Part shown: positions 28,401 to 41,975 of the stretch, one piece after another
Layout: each line of letters opens with the position of its first letter
How positions within the stretch are numbered: the first letter of the stretch is position 1
Assembly: GCA_032622095.1 (NCBI GenBank)
Contig: CP136063.1
Coordinates: forward strand, 274,651,426-274,715,425
Source of the DNA: Siphonodentalium dalli
Taxonomy: Eukaryota > Mollusca > Scaphopoda > Gadilida > Siphonodentaliidae
Length of the DNA: 64,000 nucleotides
Reading direction: 5' to 3'
The notes under the pieces: model-generated
Seen by the model: only the letters and a program-made list of their open reading frames with translations
Databases searched by the model: none
Told to the model about the DNA's origin: nothing
Made by a program: the position numbers and the translations under genes

Positions 28401-29990
28401 TTGTGACGTCTCCTCTGTAGCGAAGTGACGTTGCTCCCAAATTCGTACTTTGGTAGAGCGTTCCATTTAAGCACAGGTAACGTTCCTCAATGAAAAAAAA
28501 GAGTTATCCTCTGTATGATGATCACTGTTAGCTGGTTTTCGCCGAACTTTTGTCCATGTCTGTCGTACACACAGATGAATATATAGACTTAGAAAGAACA
28601 TGTGTGCAGATCGATATATAGATTGTAAATAAGTAAACATGGTCCGAAGAATTTGTTGCAGATGAACTTTATTTCGCTAGGCCTTTCAACGCTTGTATGC
28701 GCGTATCTTCAGGCGATTGTTCACAACGTATGGCATCAGTCTCTTCAGTGTTTGTACATCGATGAAGAACTTTTTCCTGGTATTGAACACCACGATATGT
28801 TCATGGACCATCTTGTCGAGGTTTACCTTTGGCTATTGTGACGTCTCCTCTGTAGCGAAGTGACGCTGCTCCCAAATTCGTACTTTGGTAGAGCGTTCCA
28901 TTTAAGCACAGGTAAAGTTCCTCAATGGAAAAAAGAGAGTTGTCTTCTGTGTGATGATCACTGTTAGCTGGTTTTCGCCGAACTTCTGTCCATGTTTGTC
29001 GTAAACACAGATGAATATATATACTTAGAAAGAACATGTGTGCAGATAGATATATAGATTGTAAATAAGTAAACATGGTCCAAAGAATTTGTTGCAGATG
29101 AACTTTATTTCGCTAGGCCTTTCAACGCTTGTATGCGCGTTTCTTCAGGCGATTGTTCACAACGTATGGCATCAGTCTCTTAAGTGATTCTACATCGATG
29201 AAGAACTTTTGTCCTGGTATTGAACACCACGATATGTCCACGGGCCATCTTGTCGAGGTTTACATTTGGCTATTGTGACGTCTCCTCTGTAGCGGAATGA
29301 CGTTGCTCTCAAATTCGTACTTTGGTAGAGCGTTCCATTTAAGCACAGGTAAAGTTCCTCAATGGAAAAAAGAGTTGTCTTCTGTGTGATGGTCACTGTT
29401 AGCTGGTTTTCGCCGAACTTCTGTCCATGTTTGTCGTACACACAGGTGAATATATAGACGTAGAAAGAACATGTGTGCAGATAGATATATAGATTGTAAA
29501 TAAGTAAACATGTCCGAAGAATTTGTTGCAGATGAACCTTATTTCGCTAGGCCTTTCAACGCTTGTATGCGCGTATTTTCAGGCGATTGTTCACAACGTA
29601 TGGAATCAGTCTCTTCAGTGTTTGTACATCGATGAAGAACTTTTTTCCTGGTATTGAACACCACGATATGTTCATCGGCCATCTTGTCGAGGTTTACCTT
29701 TGGCTATTGTGACGTCTCCTCTGTAGCGAAGTGACGTTGCTCCCAAATTCGTACTTTGGTAGAGCGTTCCATTTAAGCACAGGTAACGTTCCTCAATGAA
29801 AAAAAAGAGTTATCCTCTGTATGATGATCACTGTTAGCTGGTTTTCGCCGAACTTTTGTCCATGTCTGTCGTACACACAGATGAATATATAGACTTAGAA
29901 AGAACATGTGTGCAGATCGATATATAGATTGTAAATAAGTAAACATGGTCCGAAGAATTTGTTGCAGATGAACTTTATTTCGCTAGGCCT
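24833..29990. repeat. Three-monomer higher-order repeat (1,307 bp) with one extra monomer
   Basis: The CCACGGGCC/GGAATGACG monomer recurs at 24,833, 26,140, 27,883 and 29,190. The spacings are 1,307, 1,743 and 1,307, that is three, four and three monomers. The four-monomer interval contains a second copy of the GTAAACACAG-type monomer at about 27,340-27,775, right after its sister at about 26,905-27,340. This is a single-monomer tandem duplication inside one HOR copy. Confidence 0.88.
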
Positions 29991-32900
29991 TTCAACGCTT
30001 GTATGCGCGTTTCTTCAGGCGATTGTTCACAACGTATGGCATCAGTCTCTTCAGTGTTTCTACATCGATGAAGAACTTTTGTCCTGGTATTGAACACCAC
30101 GATATGTCCATGTGCCATCTTGTCGAGGTTTACATTTGGCTATTGTGACGTCTCCTCTGTAGCGGAATGACGTTGCTCCCAAATTCGTACTTTGGTAGAG
30201 CGTTCCATTTAAGCACAGGTAAAGTTCCTCAATGGAAAAAAGAGTTGTCTTCTGTGTGATGGTCACTGTTAGCTGGTTTTCGCCGAACTTCTGTCCATGT
30301 TTGTCGTACACACAGGTGAATATATAGACGTAGAAAGAACATGTGTGCAGATAGATATTTAGATTTTAAATAAGTAAACTTGTTCCGAAGAATTTGTTGC
30401 AGATGAACCTTATTTCGCTAGGCCTTTCAACGCTTGTATGCGCGTATCTTCAGGCGATTGTTCACAACGTATGGCATCAGTCTCTTCAGTGTTTGTACAT
30501 CGATGAAGAACTTTTTTCCTGGTATTGAACACCACGATATGTTCTTGGGCCATCTTGTCGAGGTTTACCTTTGGCTATTGTGACGTCTCCTCTGTAGCGA
30601 AGTGACGTTGCTCCCAAATTCGTACTTTGGTAGAGCGTTCCATTTAAGCACAGGTAAAGTTCCTCAATGGAAAAAGAGAGTTGTCTTCTGTGTGATGATC
30701 ACTGTTAGCTGGTTTTCGCCGAACTTCTGTCCATGTTTGTCGTAAACACAGATGAATATATATACTTAGAAAGAACATGTGTGCAGATAAATATATAGAT
30801 TGTAAATAAGTAAACATGGTCCGAAGAATTTGTTGCAGATGAACTTTATTTCGCTAGGCCTTTCAACGCTTGTATGCGCGTTTCTTCAGGCGATTGTTCA
30901 CAACGTATGGCATCAGTCTCTTCAGTGTTTGTACATCGATGACGAACTTTTTTCCTGGTATTGAACACCACGATATGTTCATGGGCCATCTTGTCGAGGT
31001 TTACATTTGGCTATTGTGACGTCTCCTCTGTAGCGAAGTGACGTTGCTCCCAAATTCGTACTTTGGTAGAGCGTTCCATTTAAGCACAGGTAAAGTTCCT
31101 CAATGAAAAAAAAGAGTTCTCCTCTGTATGATGATCACTGTTAGCTGGTTTTCGCCGAACTTTTGTCCATGTCTGTCGTACACACAGATGAATATATAGA
31201 CTTAGAAAGAGCATGTGTGCAGATCGATATATAGATTGTAAATAAGTAAACATGGTCCGAAGAATTTGTTGCAGATGAACTTTATTTCGCTAGGCCTTTC
31301 AACGCTTGTATGCGCGTATTTTCAGACGATTGTTCACAACGTATGGCATCAGTCTCTTCAGTGTTTGTACATCGATGAAGAACTTTTTTCCTGGTATTGA
31401 ACACCACGATATGTTCATGGGCCATCTTGTCGAGGTGTACCTTTGGCTATTGTGACGTCTCCTTTGTAGCGAAGTGACGCTGCTCCCAAATTCGTACTTT
31501 GGTAGAGCGTTCCATTTAAGCACAGGTAAAGTTCCTCAATGGAAAAAGAGAGTTGTCTTCTGTGTGATGATCACTGTTAGCTGGTTTTCGCCGAACTTCT
31601 GTCCATGTTTGTCGTAAACACAGATGAATATATATACTTAGAAAGAACATGTGTGCAGATAGATATATAGATTGTAAATAAGTAAACATGGTCCGAAGAA
31701 TTTGTTGCAGATGAACTTTATTTCGCTAGGCCTTTCAACGCTTGTATGCGCGTTTCTTCAGGCGATTGTTCACAACGTATGGCATCAGTCTCTTCAGTGT
31801 TTCTACATCGATGAAGAACTTTTGTCCTGGTATTGAACACCACGATATGTCCATGGGCCATCTTGTCGAGGTTTACATTTGGCTATTGTGACGTCTCCTC
31901 TGTAGCGGAATGACGTTGCTCCCAAATTCGTACTTTGGTAGAGCGTTCCATTTAAGCACAGGTAAAGTTCCTCAATGGAAAAAAGAGTTGTCTTCTGTGT
32001 GATGGTCACTGTTAGCTGGTTTTCGCCGAACTTCTGTCCATGTTTGTCGTACACACAGGTGAATATATAGACGTAGAAAGAACATGTGTGCAGATAGATA
32101 TATAGATTGTAAATAAGTAAACATGTTCCGAAGAATTTGTTGCAGATGAACCTTATTTCGCTTGGCCTTTCAACGCTTGTATGCGCGTATCTTCAGGCGA
32201 TTGTTCACAACGTATGGAATCAGTCTCTTCAGTGTTTGTACATCGATGAAGAACTTTTTTCCTGGTATTGAACACCACGATTTGTTCATGGGCCATCTTG
32301 TCGAGGTTTACCTTTGGCTATTGTGACGTCTCCTCTGTAGCGAAGTGACGTTGCTCCCAAATTCGTACTTTGGTAGAGCGTTCCATTTAAGCACAGGTAA
32401 AGTTCCTCAATGAAAAAAAAGAGTTCTCCTCTGTATGATGATCACTGTCAGCTGGTTTTCGCCGAACTTTTGTCCATGTCTGTCGTACACACAGATGAAT
32501 ATATAGACTTAGAAAGAACATGTGTGCAGATCGATATATAGATTGTAAATAAGTAAACATGGTCCGAAGAATTTGTTGCAGATAAACTTTATTTCGCTAG
32601 GCATTTCAACGCTTGTATGCGCGTATCTTCAGGCGATTGTTCACAACGTATGGCATCAGTCTCTTCAGTGTTTGTACATCGATGAAGAACTTTTTTCCTG
32701 GTATTGAACACCACGATATGTTCATGGGCCATCTTGTCGAGGTTTACCTTTGGCTATTGTGACGTCTCCTCTGTAGCGAAGTGACGTTGCTCCCAAATTC
32801 GTACTTTGGTACAGCGTTCCATTTAAGCACAGGTAAAGTTCCTCAATGGAAAAAAAGAGTTCTCTTCTGTATGATGATCACTGTTAGCTGGTTTTCGCCG

Positions 32901-33157
32901 AACTTCTGTCAATGTTTGTCGTACACACAGATGAATATATAGACTTAGAAAGAACATGTGTGCAGATAGATATATAGATTGTAAATAAGTAAACATGGTC
33001 CGAAGAATTTGATGCAGATGAACTTTATTTCGCTAGGCCTTTCAACGCTTGTATGGGCGTATCTTCAGGCGATTGTTCACAACGTATGGCATCAGTCTCT
33101 TCAGTGTTTGTACATCGATGAATAACTTTTTTCCTGGTATTGAACACCACGATATGT
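29990..33157. repeat. Left copy of a direct duplication within the satellite (about 7 kb apart)
   Basis: From about 29,990 to 31,688 the sequence matches 36,961-38,659 with a constant offset of 6,971 bp. It includes rare variants such as GCGTATTTTCAGACG (31,313 and 38,284), GATGACGAAC and GAAAGAGCATG. After an indel of about one monomer, the match resumes between about 32,107-33,157 and 38,652-39,692, including the rare CACTGTCAGCTGG. The pair is therefore a several-kilobase segmental duplication or conversion tract with a one-monomer difference. Confidence 0.82.
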
Positions 33158-36100
33158 CCACGGGCCATCTTGTCGAGGTTTACATTTGGCTATTGTGACG
33201 TCTCCTCTGTAGCGGAATGACGTTGCTCCCAAATTCGTACTTTGGTAGAGCGTTCCATTTAAGCACAGGTAAAGTTCCTCAATGGAAAAAAGAGTTGTCT
33301 TCTGTGTGATGGTCACTGTTAGCTGGTTTTCGCCGAACTTCTGTCCATGTTTGTCGTACACACAGGTGAATATATAGACGTAGAAAGAACATGTGTGCAG
33401 ATAGATATATAGATTGTAAATAAGTAAACATGTTCCGAAGAATTTGTTGCAGATGAACCTTATTTCGCTAGGCCTTTCAACGCTTGTATGCGCGTATCTT
33501 CAGGCGATTGTTCACAACGTATGGAATCAGTCTCTTCAGTGTTTGTACATCGATGAAGAACTTTTTTCCTGGTATTGAACACCACGATATGTTCATCGGC
33601 CATCTTGTCGAGGTTTACCTTTGGCTATTGTGACGTCTCCTCTGTAGCGAAGTGACGTTGCTCCCAAATTCGTACTTTGGTAGAGCGTTCCATTTAAGCA
33701 CAGGTAACGTTCCTCAATGAAAAAAAAGAGTTATCCTCTGTATGATGATCACTGTTAGCTGGTTTTCGCCGAACTTTTGTCCATGTCTGTCGTACACACA
33801 GATGAATATATAGACTTAGAAAGAACATGTGTGCAGATCGATATATAGATTGTAAATAAGTAAACATGGTCCGAAGAATTTGTTGCAGATAAACTTTATT
33901 TCGCTAGGCATTTCAACGCTTGTATGCGCGTATCTTCAGGCGATTGTTCACAACGTATGGCATCAGTCTCTTCAGTGTTTGTACATCGATGAAGAACTTT
34001 TTTCCTGGTATTGAACACCACGATATGTTCATGGGCCATCTTGTCGAGGTTTACCTTTGGCTATTGTGACGTCTCCTCTGTAGCGAAGTGACGTTGCTCC
34101 CAAATTCGTACTTTGGTACAGCGTTCCATTTAAGCACAGGTAAAGTTCCTCAATGGAAAAAAAGAGTTCTCTTCTGTATGATGATCACTGTTAGCTGGTT
34201 TTCGCCGAACTTCTGTCAATGTTTGTCGTACACACAGATGAATATATAGACTTAGAAAGAACATGTGTGCAGATAGATATATAGATTGTAAATAAGTAAA
34301 CATGGTCCGAAGAATTTGATGCAGATGAACTTTATTTCGCTAGGCCTTTCAACGCTTGTATGGGCGTATCTTCAGGCGATTGTTCACAACGTATGGCATC
34401 AGTCTCTTCAGTGTTTGTACATCGATGAAGAACTTTTTTCCTGGTATTGAACACCACGATATGTTCATGGGCCATCTTGTCGAGGTTTACCTTTGGCTAT
34501 TGTGACGTCTCCTCTGTAGCGAAGTGACGTTGCTCCCAAATTCGTACTTTGGTACAGCGTTCCATTTAAGCACAGGTAAAGTTCCTCAATGGAAAAAAAG
34601 AGTTCTCTTCTGTATGATGATCACTGTTAGCTGGTTTTCGCCGAACTTCTGTCAATGTTTGTCGTACACACAGATGAATATATAGACTTAGAAAGAACAT
34701 GTGTGCAGATAGATATATAGATTGTAAATAAGTAAACATGGTCCGAAGAATTTGATGCAGATGAACTTTATTTCGCTAGGCCTTTCAACGCTTGTATGGG
34801 CGTATCTTCAGGCGATTGTTCACAACGTATGGCATCAGTCTCTTCAGTGTTTGTACATCGATGAATAACTTTTTTCCTGGTATTGAACACCACGATATGT
34901 CCACGGGCCATCTTGTCGAGGTTTACATTTGGCTATTGTGACGTCTCCTCTGTAGCGGAATGACGTTGCTCCCAAATTCGTACTTTGGTAGAGCGTTCCA
35001 TTTAAGCACAGGTAAAGTTCCTCAATGGAAAAAAGAGTTGTCTTCTGTGTGATGGTCACTGTTAGCTGGTTTTCGCCGAACTTCTGTCCATGTTTGTCGT
35101 ACACACAGGTGAATATATAGACGTAGAAAGAACATGTGTGCAGATAGATATATAGATTGTAAATAAGTAAACATGTTCCGAAGAATTTGTTGCAGATGAA
35201 CCTTATTTCGCTAGGCCTTTCAACGCTTGTATGCGCGTATCTTCAGGCGATTGTTCACAACGTATGGAATCAGTCTCTTCAGTGTTTGTACATCGATGAA
35301 GAACTTTTTTCCTGGTATTGAACACCACGATATGTTCATCGGCCATCTTGTCGAGGTTTACCTTTGGCTATTGTGACGTCTCCTCTGTAGCGAAGTGACG
35401 TTGCTCCCAAATTCGTACTTTGGTAGAGCGTTCCATTTAAGCACAGGTAACGTTCCTCAATGAAAAAAAAGAGTTATCCTCTGTATGATGATCACTGTTA
35501 GCTGGTTTTCGCCGAACTTTTGTCCATGTCTGTCGTACACACAGATGAATATATAGACTTAGAAAGAACATGTGTGCAGATCGATATATAGATTGTAAAT
35601 AAGTAAACATGGTCCGAAGAATTTGTTGCAGATAAACTTTATTTCGCTAGGCATTTCAACGCTTGTATGCGCGTATCTTCAGGCGATTGTTCACAACGTA
35701 TGGCATCAGTCTCTTCAGTGTTTGTACATCGATGAAGAACTTTTTTCCTGGTATTGAACACCACGATATGTTCATGGGCCATCTTGTCGAGGTTTACCTT
35801 TGGCTATTGTGACGTCTCCTCTGTAGCGAAGTGACGTTGCTCCCAAATTCGTACTTTGGTACAGCGTTCCATTTAAGCACAGGTAAAGTTCCTCAATGGA
35901 AAAAAAGAGTTCTCTTCTGTATGATGATCACTGTTAGCTGGTTTTCGCCGAACTTCTGTCAATGTTTGTCGTACACACAGATGAATATATAGACTTAGAA
36001 AGAACATGTGTGCAGATAGATATATAGATTGTAAATAAGTAAACATGGTCCGAAGAATTTGATGCAGATGAACTTTATTTCGCTAGGCCTTTCAACGCTT

Positions 36101-36960
36101 GTATGGGCGTATCTTCAGGCGATTGTTCACAACGTATGGCATCAGTCTCTTCAGTGTTTGTACATCGATGAATAACTTTTTTCCTGGTATTGAACACCAC
36201 GATATGTCCACGGGCCATCTTGTCGAGGTTTACATTTGGCTATTGTGACGTCTCCTCTGTAGCGGAATGACGTTGCTCCCAAATTCGTACTTTGGTAGAG
36301 CGTTCCATTTAAGCACAGGTAAAGTTCCTCAATGGAAAAAAGAGTTGTCTTCTGTGTGATGGTCACTGTTAGCTGGTTTTCGCCGAACTTCTGTCCATGT
36401 TTGTCGTACACACAGGTGAATATATAGACGTAGAAAGAACATGTGTGCAGATAGATATATAGATTGTAAATAAGTAAACATGTTCCGAAGAATTTGTTGC
36501 AGATGAACCTTATTTCGCTAGGCCTTTCAACGCTTGTATGCGCGTATCTTCAGGCGATTGTTCACAACGTATGGAATCAGTCTCTTCAGTGTTTGTACAT
36601 CGATGAAGAACTTTTTTCCTGGTATTGAACACCACGATATGTTCATCGGCCATCTTGTCGAGGTTTACCTTTGGCTATTGTGACGTCTCCTCTGTAGCGA
36701 AGTGACGTTGCTCCCAAATTCGTACTTTGGTAGAGCGTTCCATTTAAGCACAGGTAACGTTCCTCAATGAAAAAAAAGAGTTATCCTCTGTATGATGATC
36801 ACTGTTAGCTGGTTTTCGCCGAACTTTTGTCCATGTCTGTCGTACACACAGATGAATATATAGACTTAGAAAGAACATGTGTGCAGATCGATATATAGAT
36901 TGTAAATAAGTAAACATGGTCCGAAGAATTTGTTGCAGATGAACTTTATTTCGCTAGGCC
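33101..36960. repeat. Three- and four-monomer HOR copies
   Basis: The GAATAACTTTTTTCC plus CCACGGGCC monomer recurs at 33,101, 34,844 and 36,151, so one interval is 1,743 bp (four monomers) and the next is 1,307 bp (three). The longer interval contains two adjacent near-identical TACAGCG monomers (markers near 34,115 and 34,551), which accounts for the extra unit. No gene is supported. Confidence 0.85.
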
Positions 36961-39692
36961 TTTCAACGCTTGTATGCGCGTTTCTTCAGGCGATTGTTCA
37001 CAACGTATGGCATCAGTCTCTTCAGTGTTTCTACATCGATGAAGAACTTTTGTCCTGGTATTGAACACCACGATATGTCCATGGGCCATCTTGTCGAGGT
37101 TTACATTTGGCTATTGTGACGTCTCCTCTGTAGCGGAATGACGTTGCTCCCAAATTCGTACTTTGGTAGAGCGTTCCATTTAAGCACAGGTAAAGTTCCT
37201 CAATGGAAAAAAGAGTTGTCTTCTGTGTGATGGTCACTGTTAGCTGGTTTTCGCCGAACTTCTGTCCATGTTTGTCGTACACACAGGTGAATATATAGAC
37301 GTAGAAAGAACATGTGTGCAGATAGATATATAGATTGTAAATAAGTAAACTTGTTCCGAAGAATTTGTTGCAGATGAACCTTATTTCGCTAGGCCTTTCA
37401 ACGCTTGTATGCGCGTATCTTCAGGCGATTGTTCACAACGTATGGCATCAGTCTCTTCAGTGTTTGTACATCGATGAAGAACTTTTTTCCTGGTATTGAA
37501 CACCACGATATGTTCTTGGGCCATCTTGTCGAGGTTTACCTTTGGCTATTGTGACGTCTCCTCTGTAGCGAAGTGACGTTGCTCCCAAATTCGTACTTTG
37601 GTAGAGCGTTCCATTTAAGCACAGGTAAAGTTCCTCAATGGAAAAAGAGAGTTGTCTTCTGTGTGATGATCACTGTTAGCTGGTTTTCGCCGAACTTCTG
37701 TCCATGTTTGTCGTAAACACAGATGAATATATATACTTAGAAAGAACATGTGTGCAGATAAATATATAGATTGTAAATAAGTAAACATGGTCCGAAGAAT
37801 TTGTTGCAGATGAACTTTATTTCGCTAGGCCTTTCAACGCTTGTATGCGCGTTTCTTCAGGCGATTGTTCACAACGTATGGCATCAGTCTCTTCAGTGTT
37901 TGTACATCGATGACGAACTTTTTTCCTGGTATTGAACACCACGATATGTTCATGGGCCATCTTGTCGAGGTTTACATTTGGCTATTGTGACGTCTCCTCT
38001 GTAGCGAAGTGACGTTGCTCCCAAATTCGTACTTTGGTAGAGCGTTCCATTTAAGCACAGGTAAAGTTCCTCAATGAAAAAAAAGAGTTCTCCTCTGTAT
38101 GATGATCACTGTTAGCTGGTTTTCGCCGAACTTTTGTCCATGTCTGTCGTACACACAGATGAATATATAGACTTAGAAAGAGCATGTGTGCATATCGATA
38201 TATAGATTGTAAATAAGTAAACATGGTCCGAAGAATTTGTTGCAGATGAACTTTATTTCGCTAGGCCTTTCAACGCTTGTATGCGCGTATTTTCAGACGA
38301 TTGTTCACAACGTATGGCATCAGTCTCTTCAGTGTTTGTACATCGATGAAGAACTTTTTTCCTGGTATTGAACACCACGATATGTTCATGGGCCATCTTG
38401 TCGAGGTTTACCTTTGGCTATTGTGACGTCTCCTTTGTAGCGAAGTGACGCTGCTCCCAAATTCGTACTTTGGTAGAGCGTTCCATTTAAGCACAGGTAA
38501 AGTTCCTCAATGGAAAAAGAGAGTTGTCTTCTGTGTGATGATCACTGTTAGCTGGTTTTCGCCGAACTTCTGTCCATGTTTGTCGTAAACACAGATGAAT
38601 ATATATACTTAGAAAGAACATGTGTGCAGATAGATATATAGATTGTAAATAAGTAAACATGTTCCGAAGAATTTGTTGCAGATGAACCTTATTTCGCTAG
38701 GCCTTTCAACGCTTGTATGCGCGTATCTTCAGGCGATTGTTCACAACGTATGGAATCAGTCTCTTCAGTGTTTGTACATCGATGAAGAACTTTTTTCCTG
38801 GTATTGAACACCACGATATGTTCATGGGCCATCTTGTCGAGGTTTACCTTTGGCTATTGTGACGTCTCCTCTGTAGCGAAGTGACGTTGCTCCCAAATTC
38901 GTACTTTGGTAGAGCGTTCCATTTAAGCACAGGTAAAGTTCCTCAATGAAAAAAAAGAGTTCTCCTCTGTATGATGATCACTGTCAGCTGGTTTTCGCCG
39001 AACTTTTGTCCATGTCTGTCGTACACACAGATGAATATATAGACTTAGAAAGAACATGTGTGCAGATCGATATATAGATTGTAAATAAGTAAACATGGTC
39101 CGAAGAATTTGTTGCAGATAAACTTTATTTCGCTAGGCATTTCAACGCTTGTATGCGCGTATCTTCAGGCGATTGTTCACAACGTATGGCATCAGTCTCT
39201 TCAGTGTTTGTACATCGATGAAGAACTTTTTTCCTGGTATTGAACACCACGATATGTTCATGGGCCATCTTGTCGAGGTTTACCTTTGGCTATTGTGACG
39301 TCTCCTCTGTAGCGAAGTGACGTTGCTCCCAAATTCGTACTTTGGTACAGCGTTCCATTTAAGCACAGGTAAAGTTCCTCAATGGAAAAAAAGAGTTCTC
39401 TTCTGTATGATGATCACTGTTAGCTGGTTTTCGCCGAACTTCTGTCAATGTTTGTCGTACACACAGATGAATATATAGACTTAGAAAGAACATGTGTGCA
39501 GATAGATATATAGATTGTAAATAAGTAAACATGGTCCGAAGAATTTGATGCAGATGAACTTTATTTCGCTAGGCCTTTCAACGCTTGTATGGGCGTATCT
39601 TCAGGCGATTGTTCACAACGTATGGCATCAGTCTCTTCAGTGTTTGTACATCGATGAATAACTTTTTTCCTGGTATTGAACACCACGATATG
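36961..39692. repeat. Right copy of the direct duplication within the satellite
   Basis: This copy matches 29,990-33,157, with one monomer missing around 38,659 relative to the left copy. It ends at about 39,692, where the left copy continues into CCACGGGCC and this one reads TCATGGGCC. Small differences confirm two copies that have since diverged slightly: CGAGGTTTACC here against CGAGGTGTACC near 31,430, and GTGCATATCG here against GTGCAGATCG. Confidence 0.8.
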
Positions 39693-41975
39693 TTCATGGG
39701 CCATCTTGTCGAGGTTTACCTTTGGCTATTGTGACGTCTCCTCTGTAGCGGAGTGACGTTGCTCCCAAATTCGTACTTTGGTAGAGCGTTCCATTTAAGC
39801 ACAGGTAAAGTTCCTCAATGGAAAAAAAGAGTTCTCTTCTGTGTGATGATCACTGTTAGCTGGTTTTCGCCGAACTTTTGTCCATGTCTGTCGTACACAC
39901 AGATGAATATATAGACTTAGAAAGAACATGTGTGCAGATAGATATATAGATTGTAAATAAGTAAACATGGTCCGAAGTATTTGTTGCAGATGAACTTTAT
40001 TTCGCTAGGCCTTTCAACGCTTGTATGCGCGTATTTTCAGGCGATTGTTCACAACGTATGGCATTAGTCTCTTCAGTGTTTGTACATCGACGAAGAACTT
40101 TTTTCCTGGTATTGAACACCACGATATGTTCATGGGCCATCTTGTCGAGGTTTACCTTTGGCTATTGTGACGTCTCCTCTGTAGCGAAGTGACGTTGCTC
40201 CCAAATTCGTACTTTGGTAGAGATTTCCATTTAAGCACAGGTAAAGTTCCTCAATGGAAAAAAGAGTTGTCTTCTGTGTGATGATCACTGTTAGCTGGTT
40301 TTCGCCGAACATCTGTCCATGTTTGTCGTACACACAGGTGAATATATAGACTTAGAAAGAGCATGTGTGCAGATAGATATATAGATTGTAAATAAGTAAA
40401 CATGGTCCGAAGAATTTGTTGCAGATGAACATTATTTCGCTAGGCCTTTCAACGCTTGTATGCGCGTATCTTCAGGCGATTGTTCACAACGTATGGCATC
40501 AGTCTCTTCAGTGTTTGTACATCGATGAAGAACTTTTTTCCTGGTATTGAACACCACGATATGTCCATGGGCCATCTTGTCGAGGTTTACCTTTGGCTAT
40601 TGTGACGTCTCCTCTATAGCGAAGTGACGTTGCTCCAAAATTCGTACTTTGGTAGAGCGTTCCATTTAAGCACAGGTAAAGTTCCTCAATGGAAAAAAGA
40701 GTTCTCTTCTGTGTGATGATCACTGTTAGCTGGTTTTCGCCGAACTTCTGTCCATGTTTGTCGTACACACAGGTGAATATATAGACTTAGAAAGAACATG
40801 TGTGAAGATAGATATATAGATTGTAAATAAGTAAACATGGTCCGAAGAATTTGTTGCAGATGAACTTTATTTCGCTAGGCCTTTCAACGCTTGTATGCGC
40901 GTATTTTCAGGCGATTGTTCACAACGTATGGCATCAGTCTCTTCAGTGTTTGTACATCGACGAAGAACTTTTTTCCTGGTATTGAACACCACGATATGTT
41001 CATGGGCCATCTTGTCGAGGTTTACCTTAGGCTATTGTGACGTCTCCTCTGTAGCGAAGTGACGTTACTCCCAAATTCGTACTTTGGTAGAGATTTCCAT
41101 TTAAGCACAGGTAAAGTTCCTCAATGGAAAAAAGAGTTGTCTTCTGTGTGATGATCACTGTTAGCTGGTTTTCGCCGAACTTCTGTCCATGTTTGTCGTA
41201 CACACAGGTGAATATATAGATTTAGAAAGAACATGTGTGCAGATAGATATATAGATTGTAAATAAGTAAACATGGTCCGAAGAATTTGTTGCAGATGAAC
41301 TTTATTTCGCTAGGCCTTTCAACGCTTGTATGCGCGTATCTTCAGGCGATTGTTCACAACCTATGGCATCGGTCTCTTCAGTGTTTGTACATCGATGAAG
41401 AACTTTTGTCCTTGTATTGAACACCACGATATGTTCATGGGCCATTTTGTCGAGGTTTACCTTTGGCTATTGTGACGTCTCCTCTGTAGCGAAATGACGT
41501 TGCTCCCAAATTCGTACTTTGGTAGAGCGTTTCATTTAAGCACAGGTAAAGTTCCTCAATGGAAAAAAAGAGTTCTCTTCTGTGTGATGATCACTGTTAG
41601 CTGGTTTTCGCCGAACTTCTGTCCATGTTTGTCGTACACACAGATGAATATATAGACTTAGAAAGAACATGTGTGCAGATAGATATATAGATTGTAAATA
41701 AGTAAACATGGTCCGAAGAATTTGTTGCAGATGAACTTTATTTCGCTAGTCCTTTCAACGCTTGTATGCGCGTATCTTCAGGCGATTGTTCACAACGTAT
41801 GGCACCAGTCCCTTCAGTGTTTGTACATCGATGAAGAACTTTTGTCCTGGTATTGAACACCACGATATGTTCATGGGCCATCTTGTCGAGGTTTACCTTT
41901 GGCTATTGTGACGTCTCCTCTGTAGCGAAGTGACGTTGCTCCCAAATTCGTACTTTGGTAGAGATTTCCATTTAA
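39693..41975. repeat. Satellite upstream of the MITE, with a two-monomer repeat
   Basis: The variant AGAGATTTCCATTTAA (normally AGAGCGTTCCATTTAA) occurs near 40,219, 41,091 and 41,961, that is every 871-872 bp. CATCGACGAAGAAC occurs near 40,086 and 40,957. The third copy of the GATTTCC monomer carries the MITE insertion, so the first two show the same site without an insert. Confidence 0.85.

Larger units (their letters stand above)
1..41975. repeat. Satellite array, block 1 (about 436-bp monomer, about 96 copies)
   Basis: The whole stretch is head-to-tail copies of one monomer of 435-436 bp. The anchor CATCGATGAAGAAC lies at 1, 436 and 872 and keeps this spacing to the end of the block. All copies face the same way, and differences are mostly single-base changes or 1-6 base indels. 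Copies fall into subtypes recognised by linked variants, for example GTAAACACAG with ATATATATAC, CATCGGCC, CCACGGGCC with GGAATGACG, and TACAGCG. The order of subtypes gives higher-order repeats with periods of 2, 3, 4, 5 and 6 monomers in different sections, listed separately. No gene is supported anywhere in the block. Such arrays are typical of pericentromeric, subtelomeric or other heterochromatin, but the chromosomal position cannot be read from the sequence. Confidence 0.97.
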
